Source of the DNA: Clostridiales bacterium UBA1779
GTDB lineage: Bacteria; Bacillota; Clostridia; Oscillospirales; CAG-272
Length of the DNA stretch: 10,366 bases
Assembly: GCA_002314565.1 (NCBI GenBank)
Contig: DCGL01000002.1
Span: forward strand, 7,555 to 17,920
Direction: 5' to 3'
The notes under the pieces were generated by a model. The model saw only the letters and a program-made list of their open reading frames with translations, made no database searches and had not been told where the DNA came from. Made by a program: the position numbers and the translations under genes. Shown piece by piece: positions 5,499-10,366 of this stretch (its first letter is position 1; each line of letters begins with the position of its first letter).

Positions 5499-7519
5499 GA
5501 AAAATAACTAAAATTATGCCATCCTTTTTCCTTATCGATGCTCAACCACTGTGCCTTTGTACCATTGTAAGTAATGCTTGTAAGATCGTGGCACCCTGCA
5601 AATGCCAGCCATCTGATGCTCGTTACACTTTCAGGTATCTCTATACTTGAAAGATCTGAGCATCCTGAAAAGACTGAGTAGCTGATGGTTGTTACGCTTC
5701 CGTTAGATGGAATGATACTTGTTTTACATACTGAAATAAGAGCTTTATCTGAAGTCTCGATCAAACAATTACCTTCACTGTGATAAACCGGATTACCTAT
5801 TTTGACTTTCAGGCTTGTAAGTCCTGAGCAAAGCTCAAAGGGATTACCTGATATACTTGTTACACCTTCAGGTATCTCTATGCTTGTAAGACTTGAGCAT
5901 CCAGCAAAGGCGCGATCTCCGATGCTTGTTACACTATCCGGTATCTTTATAGTATTTAGATTATAGCAACTGAAAAACAAATAATCATCTATCCATGTGA
6001 CACCTTCAGGTATCTCTATGCTTGTAAGACCTGAGCATCCTTTGAAAGCGTCCCCATCGATGTATGTCACATTTCCGTTCGTTGGAATAATACTGTTTTT
6101 ACATCCGCAAATCAGCCACTTTTCCGAAGTAAGTATTATGCAATTTCCTTCGCAGTGATAAACGGGATTACCGCTTTCTACTTCCAGGTTTATTAGTCCT
6201 GAGCAAGAAGAAAATGCTCCTAATCCAATGTCTGTTACACTTTTGGGAATCAAAATACTCGTAAGATTTTTGCAGTATTCAAATGCATGGCTCTCAATAC
6301 TTGTTATACTGTCAGGTATCTCTATGCTTGAAAATTCTTCGCCAAAGAATGCCTCGAATCCAATGGCAGTAACTTTTCTTCCTTCGGGGCTCAATGGCGG
6401 TATTATCACCTTCGTATCCCGGCAAGTGCCAATTCCAGCGACATAGCACGTTCCATCATAATTTGGATAATATTCCAGTCCATCAGACCCTAAATAGCAG
6501 TCCCCACAGACAGAGCAACGGTGCTCAGTATATACGTTTTTCCCATCTGTTGCAGATACAACGCTTCTGACGTATTTATGACTATACGCAGGAATCTCAC
6601 GTGTTTCTTTTTCTCCGCATATACACGTTCTTTCTTCTATTCCAATAGTGATACAGTCTGCCGGCTTTGTAACTTTCCACTCTGAAAAGTTATGTGCGTT
6701 TTTATCTACTGGAATCTCTTTCGTTTCTTTCTTTCCGCAAATGGTGCAGCCTATTTCTTCAATTCCGTTTTCAGTACAGTTCGCGGACTTAATTACGGTG
6801 ATAACGTAATTATGTGCGATTTTGAAAATCTCATTCGTTTCTTTCTTTCCGCAAATGGTGCAGCTTATTTCTTCAATTCCGTTTTCAGAGCAATTTGCGG
6901 ACTTTTTTACAGTGCTGACGAAATTATGTGCGTTTATATCTGCAGGAATCTCTCTCGTTTCTATCTTCCAGCAGAAGGAGCACATTCTTTCTTCGGTGCC
7001 CGTATTGGTGCAATTCGCACTCTTTGTTACTACCCAAATACCGAAATTATGAGCATTTATATCACTAGGAACATCATTTCTTGTTTCTATCTTTCTGCAG
7101 ATTTTGCAAATTCTTGCCCCGGTGCCCATGAATTTGCAATTCCCATCCCATGTTACATACCAATCTCTAAAGTTATGCGCGTTTTTATCTGCAGGAATCT
7201 CTTGCGTTTCCTTTTCTCCGCAGACACATTTTCTTTCTTCTGAGCCGCTTTTTAAACAGGTTGCTGACTTAATTACAGTCCATTCCCCGAAATTGTGTTT
7301 ATGCTCCGTTACTTCTTCTGTTACTTCTTCTGTTACTTCTTCCGTTATTTCTTCTGTTATTTCTTCTGTTATTTCTTCTGTTATTTCTTCTGTAATTTTA
7401 ACAGTAACTTCATATGTTGTTTTCGGTTCTTGCCATATTTTACTGTCGCAAGCAGCAAAACATAACACAGACCAAGCGCAGATAATTAAAATGCGAAACT
7501 GAAAGATTCTTTTTCTCAT
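5447..7519 (-). CDS. Surface lipoprotein with TEE linker, Cys/His repeats and BspA-like leucine-rich repeats (690 aa)
   Basis: I do not recognise a named gene. In order: signal peptide 1-23 with lipobox FAAC and lipid-modified Cys24, so anchored on the outer face of the membrane; an acidic linker with eight TEE/TEH units at 42-73; six Cys/His repeats of 38-42 residues at 75-313, typically H-N-F...W...C-x9-C-x(1-2)-C; a terminal variant with CSVCGDC near 336-342; then BspA/TpLRR (LRR_5-like) repeats of 23 residues with consensus 'LTSIEIPESVTSIGxxAFxGCS' from about 383 to 650. Two 'GNPVYHxEGNC' modules interrupt these, near 450-460 and 575-585. A cap contains GTKAQWLSI and CTDGVLN. BspA-like proteins generally bind host or surface ligands, but the ligand here is unknown. 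The ATG at 7519 has GGGGGG five bases upstream and starts the classical MRKR signal peptide; an in-frame ATG at 7543 lacks this. It has its own promoter and is a tandem paralogue of the next gene upstream. Confidence 0.88.
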   Translation of the reverse strand: MRKRIFQFRILIICAWSVLCFAACDSKIWQEPKTTYEVTVKITEEITEEITEEITEEITEEVTEEVTEEVTEHKHNFGEWTVIKSATCLKSGSEERKCVCGEKETQEIPADKNAHNFRDWYVTWDGNCKFMGTGARICKICRKIETRNDVPSDINAHNFGIWVVTKSANCTNTGTEERMCSFCWKIETREIPADINAHNFVSTVKKSANCSENGIEEISCTICGKKETNEIFKIAHNYVITVIKSANCTENGIEEIGCTICGKKETKEIPVDKNAHNFSEWKVTKPADCITIGIEERTCICGEKETREIPAYSHKYVRSVVSATDGKNVYTEHRCSVCGDCYLGSDGLEYYPNYDGTCYVAGIGTCRDTKVIIPPLSPEGRKVTAIGFEAFFGEEFSSIEIPDSITSIESHAFEYCKNLTSILIPKSVTDIGLGAFSSCSGLINLEVESGNPVYHCEGNCIILTSEKWLICGCKNSIIPTNGNVTYIDGDAFKGCSGLTSIEIPEGVTWIDDYLFFSCYNLNTIKIPDSVTSIGDRAFAGCSSLTSIEIPEGVTSISGNPFELCSGLTSLKVKIGNPVYHSEGNCLIETSDKALISVCKTSIIPSNGSVTTISYSVFSGCSDLSSIEIPESVTSIRWLAFAGCHDLTSITYNGTKAQWLSIDKEKGWHNFSYFSISCTDGVLNMNGEEIN
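5570..6373 (-). repeat. BspA-type leucine-rich repeat block, downstream copy
   Basis: Tandem 69-bp (23-residue) units, recognisable on the plus strand by recurring 'CTTGTTACACCTTCAGGTAT' and 'CTTGTAAGACCTGAGCATCC' words. Two 'GNPVYH' modules of about 38 residues split the block into three groups. The DNA units are similar enough to allow recombination within the gene and with the upstream copy. Confidence 0.8.
6476..6552. repeat. 77-bp perfect direct repeat, copy A (partner 9243-9319)
   Basis: Every base matches 9243-9319. After one C/T difference a further 12 bases match. It encodes the joint between the Cys/His repeats and the leucine-rich domain (around NVYTEHRCSVCGDCYLGSDG). Identity at synonymous sites points to recent duplication or gene conversion. 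Confidence 0.93.
6581..7297 (-). repeat. Six tandem Cys/His repeats, downstream copy
   Basis: Six units of 114-126 bp encode residues 75-313. Each begins with H-N-(F/Y) and carries a first Cys (ANC/ATC/ADC), then C-x2-C or C-x-C nine residues later, followed by charged KxETxEI. The two neighbouring units at 6722-6790 and 6836-6904 differ at only 5 of 69 positions, showing a recent internal duplication with a 114-bp period. Unit 2 has CRK where most others have CGK or CGE. Confidence 0.85.
7304..7396 (-). repeat. 12-bp minisatellite encoding TEE[I/V], about 8 units
   Basis: The plus-strand unit TCTGTTATTTCT/TCTGTTACTTCT is repeated in tandem, with several consecutive identical units. It encodes five ITEE, two VTEE and a final VTEH. 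The paralogue has only four units (9962-10010). The unit is a multiple of three, so gain or loss changes linker length without breaking the frame. Confidence 0.92.
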
Positions 7520-7558
7520 AATAGCCCCCCATTTTTGATGCAATTACTGTTAATTTCC

Positions 7559-7587
7559 ATTATATCATTTTATTTTGCTTTAGTAAA
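7559..7587 (-). promoter_or_regulatory. Promoter of the 690-residue lipoprotein gene
   Basis: Minus strand: -10 TATAAT (7559-7564), a perfect match, with -35 TTTACT (7582-7587) at four of six bases and 17-bp spacing. It is placed exactly like the promoter of the paralogue but has a weaker -35. The leader is about 33 nt. Confidence 0.7.
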
Positions 7588-7627
7588 TTCTTTGATTATT
7601 ATTATTTTTCACAAACTGATTATTAAA

Positions 7628-7710
7628 TACAATTTCGGAATCATTCGTTAAGCTGCGCTCAATTTATCTCTTCTCCATAAATATTGAGAACACCGTCGGT
7701 GCAGGAGATT
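7628..7710. repeat. 3'-end direct repeat, copy B (partner 5416-5498)
   Basis: Partner of 5416-5498 at an offset of 2212 bp, with two mismatches in 83 bp. It includes about 30 bp beyond the stop codon that are as conserved as the coding part. No hairpin followed by a T-tract is visible after this copy, so the upstream lipoprotein transcript may read into the downstream gene. Confidence 0.9.
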
Positions 7711-10133
7711 ATGAAATCACATTTTTCATTCCAATCTTCTTCCATTTCAATGCTTAACCACTGTGCCTTTGTTCCACTGAAAGTAATACTTGTAAGACTT
7801 GTGCAACAACCAAAGGCATGATGATCGATTCTTGTTACGCATTCAGGTATCCCTATGCTTGTAAGACCTGTGCAACCGTAAAATGCATAACATCCGATGC
7901 TTGTTATACTTTCTGGAATTTCTATGTTTGTAAGCCCTGTACACTCCTGAAAGGCTGCCGGACCGATGCTTGTTACACCTTCAGGTATCTTTATGTGAGT
8001 AAGTCCCGTACACCTTTCAAAGGCAAACCATCCGATGCTTGTCACACTTCCGTCAGACGGAATAACGCTTGTTTTACATCCTAAAATAAGAGTTTTATTT
8101 GATGTATCAATTATGCAATTACCGTCGTCATGATAAATCGGATTACCGGTTTCGACTTTCAGGCATGTAAGTCCCAACATATCCAAAAATGATTCCGGGT
8201 CAAGGCTTGTAAAACTATCAGGCAATTCTATACTTGTAATTCCTTCACACCCAACAAATGCAAATCTATCGATAGTTGCGTTGCCGGGTATCTTTATACT
8301 TGTAAGTCCTGCGCAACATGCAAATGCATTCCATCCTATGCTTGTTACACTGTCGGGTATATCTATGCTCGAAAGATTTGAGCATCCCTCAAAGGCAGCC
8401 CCTTCGATGATTGTTACACTATCCGGTATCTTTATAGTATTTAAATTATAGCAATTGGAAAATGCACCATATTCTATACTTGTTACACCTTCAGGTATCT
8501 CAATACTTGTAAGTCCTGAACAATCTGAAAATGCACCTCCTCCGATGCTTATCACACTTCCATCTGTTGGAATAATGCTGTTTTTTAAACCGTAAATAAG
8601 AGTCTTTTTCGAAGTATCTATTATGCAATTCCCATCGCTATGATAAACGGGATTACCGCTTTCTACTTCCAGGCTTGTGAGTTCCCGACAAAAACCAAAA
8701 ACACCACCTCCGATATTTGTTACACTACTCGGTATAACTATACTCGCCAATTTTTCGCAACCAAAAAAAGCAAATTTACCAATAATTGTTACACTGCTTG
8801 GAATTACTATTCTCGTTAGTTTTGTGCAATCCCAAAATGCATAACTACCAATACTTGTTATACCTTCAGGTATCTCTATGCTTGTAAGACTTGAGCATAA
8901 AGCAAAGGCGCCATATCCGATGCTTGTTACACCTTCAGGTATTTTTATGCTTGTAAGGCCTGAGCATCCATAAAAGGCACTATCTTCGATGCTTGTTACA
9001 CTTTCAGGTATCTCTATGCTTGTAAGACCTGAACATCCTTCAAAGGCGCCATGTCCGATGCTTGTTACACTGTCAGGTATCTCTATACTTGTAATTTCAT
9101 TATTTACGAAAAAGAATGCATAATCTCCGATAGCTGTAACTTTATATCCGTCGGGGCTTATTTTCGGAATAATAACTACGGTATCTTGACAAGTACCTAT
9201 GCCGCTGACATAGCACGTGCCGTCTTTGTTTAATTCATAAGTCAGTCCATCAGACCCTAAATAGCAGTCCCCACAGACAGAGCAACGGTGCTCAGTATAT
9301 ACGTTTTTCCCATCTGTTGTAGATACAACGCTGTTGATATAATTATGTGCGTTTTTATCTGTAGAAATATCTTGAGTTTCTATCTTTCCGCAGATGGTGC
9401 AAGTTCTTGCTTCAGCCCCCTTTTCTGTGCAGTTAGCACGCTTTGTTACATTCCATTCACTGAAATTATGTACGTTTTTATCTACGGGAATCTCTCTCGT
9501 TTCTTTCTTCCGGCAGAAGGAGCACATTCTTTCTTCGGTGCCCGTATTGGTGCAATTCGCGCTCTTTATTACGACCCATTTATTGAATATATGGGCATTG
9601 TTTTCAACAGGAATATCTTGAGTTTCCGTCTTTCCGCAGATGTTGCAAATTCTTGCTTCAGTTCCCTTTTCTGTGCAGTTAGCACGCTTAGTTACAACCC
9701 ATTCTCTGAAGTTATGTGCATTTTTATCAGCAGGAATATCTTGAGTTTCAATCTTTCCGCAGGTTGTACACATTCTTTGCTCAATGCCATTTCTTAAGCA
9801 GCTTGCTGACTTTGTAACTGTCCATTCTGCAAAGATATGTGCATTTTTATCCGAAGAGATTTCTTGCGTTTCCTTTTCTCCGCAGACACATATTCTCTCT
9901 TCTATGCCACTGTTCATACAATCAGCAGACTTGATTACCGTCCATTCTGCAAAATTGTGATTATGTTCTGTTACTTCTTCTGTTACTTCTTCCGTTATTT
10001 CTTCTGTAACTTTAACAGTAACTTCATATGTTGTTTTCGGTTCTTGCCATATTTTACTGTCGCAAGCAGCAAGGCACAACACAGACCAAGCGAACATAAT
10101 TAAAATGCAAAGCTGAAAGATTCTTTTTCTCAT
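7659..10133 (-). CDS. Surface lipoprotein with TEE linker, Cys/His repeats and BspA-like leucine-rich repeats (824 aa)
   Basis: Paralogue of the adjacent 690-residue gene, with no recognised name. In order: signal peptide 1-23 with lipobox LAAC and Cys24; linker with four TEE/TEH units at 42-57; five Cys/His repeats at 59-262 (40-41 residues each, H...W...C-x9-C-x(1-2)-C); a terminal CSVCGDC segment near 284-290; a long BspA/TpLRR domain from about 331 to 785 with more repeats than the paralogue; and two 'GNPxYHxDGNCIIDTS' modules near 493-508 and 663-678. The cap has GTKAQWLSI and CTDGVLN at 787-816. It lacks an LPXTG anchor, and the lipid is the only anchor seen. The ATG at 10133 follows GGGAGG at five bases; the in-frame ATG at 10157 would add eight residues before the signal peptide and leave the Shine-Dalgarno inside the gene. 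A perfect-consensus promoter suggests strong expression. A surface adhesion or ligand-binding role is inferred from the BspA family only. Confidence 0.88.
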   Translation of the reverse strand: MRKRIFQLCILIMFAWSVLCLAACDSKIWQEPKTTYEVTVKVTEEITEEVTEEVTEHNHNFAEWTVIKSADCMNSGIEERICVCGEKETQEISSDKNAHIFAEWTVTKSASCLRNGIEQRMCTTCGKIETQDIPADKNAHNFREWVVTKRANCTEKGTEARICNICGKTETQDIPVENNAHIFNKWVVIKSANCTNTGTEERMCSFCRKKETREIPVDKNVHNFSEWNVTKRANCTEKGAEARTCTICGKIETQDISTDKNAHNYINSVVSTTDGKNVYTEHRCSVCGDCYLGSDGLTYELNKDGTCYVSGIGTCQDTVVIIPKISPDGYKVTAIGDYAFFFVNNEITSIEIPDSVTSIGHGAFEGCSGLTSIEIPESVTSIEDSAFYGCSGLTSIKIPEGVTSIGYGAFALCSSLTSIEIPEGITSIGSYAFWDCTKLTRIVIPSSVTIIGKFAFFGCEKLASIVIPSSVTNIGGGVFGFCRELTSLEVESGNPVYHSDGNCIIDTSKKTLIYGLKNSIIPTDGSVISIGGGAFSDCSGLTSIEIPEGVTSIEYGAFSNCYNLNTIKIPDSVTIIEGAAFEGCSNLSSIDIPDSVTSIGWNAFACCAGLTSIKIPGNATIDRFAFVGCEGITSIELPDSFTSLDPESFLDMLGLTCLKVETGNPIYHDDGNCIIDTSNKTLILGCKTSVIPSDGSVTSIGWFAFERCTGLTHIKIPEGVTSIGPAAFQECTGLTNIEIPESITSIGCYAFYGCTGLTSIGIPECVTRIDHHAFGCCTSLTSITFSGTKAQWLSIEMEEDWNEKCDFIISCTDGVLNIYGEEIN
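7779..9143 (-). repeat. BspA-type leucine-rich repeat block, upstream copy
   Basis: Tandem 69-bp units encoding 'LTSIEIPExVTSIGxxAFxGCxx', longer than in the paralogue, in three groups split by two GNPxYH modules. Units between about 8890 and 9080 are especially alike at DNA level, consistent with recent expansion. Confidence 0.8.
9243..9319. repeat. 77-bp perfect direct repeat, copy B (partner 6476-6552)
   Basis: Identical to 6476-6552. It sits at the joint between the Cys/His block and the leucine-rich domain, a fixed frame shared by both genes. Confidence 0.93.
9348..9959 (-). repeat. Five tandem Cys/His repeats, upstream copy
   Basis: Units of 120-123 bp encode residues 59-262, with His at 59, 99, 140, 181 and 222 opening each unit. 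The fourth unit shares a 48-bp perfect stretch (9513-9560) with the third unit of the downstream gene (6971-7018), so corresponding units are out of register between the two genes. Confidence 0.85.
9962..10010 (-). repeat. 12-bp minisatellite encoding TEE[I/V], about 4 units
   Basis: Same unit as at 7304-7396 but half the copy number. It encodes VTEE, ITEE, VTEE and VTEH between the lipoprotein anchor and the first Cys/His repeat. DNA on the 5' side of the gene is almost identical in both copies, so the difference is a local change in unit number. Confidence 0.9.
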
Positions 10134-10138
10134 AATAG

Positions 10139-10144
10139 CCTCCC
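10139..10144 (-). promoter_or_regulatory. Shine-Dalgarno deciding the start of the 824-residue lipoprotein
   Basis: GGGAGG on the minus strand ends five bases before the ATG at 10133. It places the start at MRKR and gives a standard lipoprotein signal peptide. The paralogue has GGGGGG at the same place. Confidence 0.8.
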
Positions 10145-10172
10145 ATTTTTTATACAATTACTGTTACATTTC

Positions 10173-10201
10173 ATTATATCAATTGATTCTGCCAATGTCA
10201 A
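10173..10201 (-). promoter_or_regulatory. Perfect-consensus sigma-A promoter of the 824-residue lipoprotein gene
   Basis: Minus strand: -35 TTGACA (10196-10201) and -10 TATAAT (10173-10178), all twelve bases at consensus, with exactly 17 bp between them. The expected start is near 10166, giving a leader of about 33 nt. No operator is evident around it. Confidence 0.88.
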
Positions 10202-10353
10202 TCCTTTGATAGATTATTATTATACTTTTTTGTTATCGCATTCGCATTCAGCTGATTTCAGTTATTAAGTCGAATATTCTGAAGAAATATGACAGTATAA
10301 ATTAATATTATTTTATACATATTACTGATGGTGAGAAATAGAGAAAAATCGAG

Positions 10354-10361
10354 TAGGAGGT
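10354..10361 (+). promoter_or_regulatory. Strong plus-strand Shine-Dalgarno at the window edge
   Basis: TAGGAGGT is followed by only five bases before the window ends, the right spacing for a start codon just outside. This suggests a divergently transcribed gene beyond the right edge. The rest of 10202-10366 is AT-rich and shows no ORF I can support. A weak plus-strand -35-like ATGACA at 10289-10294 lacks a good -10. Confidence 0.4.
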
Positions 10362-10366
10362 CACCC

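Noticed and set aside
6692..7243. A 183-residue plus-strand open frame opposite the Cys/His repeats, and a similar 169-residue one at 9288-9797
   Set aside because: They are antisense shadows. The repeats lack stop codons in that frame because the units are copies of one another. There is no ribosome binding site, the composition is odd (rich in Phe, Cys and Ser), and they lie fully inside well-supported minus-strand genes.
6581..7297. The Cys/His array as a CRISPR-like repeat array
   Set aside because: Units are coding, about 120 bp long, with no short constant repeat and unique spacer pattern, and no cas genes are nearby.
7104..7502. A plus-strand frame with repeated SSV[TI]S residues
   Set aside because: It is the reverse reading of the TEE minisatellite and the signal peptide region. 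It has no start signal, and the lipoprotein reading gives a clear lipobox and repeat logic.

Overview
The window looks like a chromosomal piece of a low-to-moderate GC Gram-positive bacterium, probably an anaerobic Clostridia/Oscillospiraceae (Ruminococcus-like) gut or rumen organism. This rests on the gene order, on Firmicutes-type lipoproteins with BspA-like leucine-rich repeats, and on a REP-like palindrome of a type I recall from clostridial genomes. The taxonomic placement is inference. All recognisable genes lie on the minus strand and are read from high to low coordinates.

Positions 1-5269 hold a conserved housekeeping operon, in transcription order: promoter (5241-5269), pyrH (UMP kinase), frr (ribosome recycling factor), uppS (undecaprenyl diphosphate synthase), cdsA (CDP-diacylglycerol synthase), dxr (DXP reductoisomerase) and rseP (M50 site-2 protease). 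The rseP gene is cut by the left window edge. The genes link pyrimidine nucleotide supply, ribosome recycling, isoprenoid precursor synthesis (dxr), the lipid carrier for the cell wall (uppS), phospholipid synthesis (cdsA) and regulated intramembrane proteolysis. In many Firmicutes rpsB and tsf lie directly upstream of pyrH. Here pyrH has its own promoter, and a terminator plus unrelated lipoprotein genes lie upstream.

Positions 5308-10201 hold two tandem paralogous surface lipoprotein genes (690 and 824 residues). Each has its own sigma-A type promoter. Each encodes a lipoprotein signal peptide, a TEE[I/V] tetrapeptide linker made of 12-bp DNA repeats, five or six ~40-residue Cys/His repeats, and a BspA-like leucine-rich repeat domain interrupted by two 'GNPxYH' modules. 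The two genes are nearly identical at their 5' ends, 3' ends and a central joint. They differ in the number of 12-bp, Cys and leucine-rich repeats. That pattern suggests duplication followed by repeat expansion and recombination. A hairpin terminator ends the downstream copy before the pyrH promoter.

Positions 10202-10366 contain no gene I can support, but a strong plus-strand Shine-Dalgarno sequence sits 5 bases from the right edge, so a divergent gene may start just outside. The most interesting material is the modular lipoprotein pair with its unassigned Cys/His repeat. I see no CRISPR array, transposase, tRNA or rRNA.
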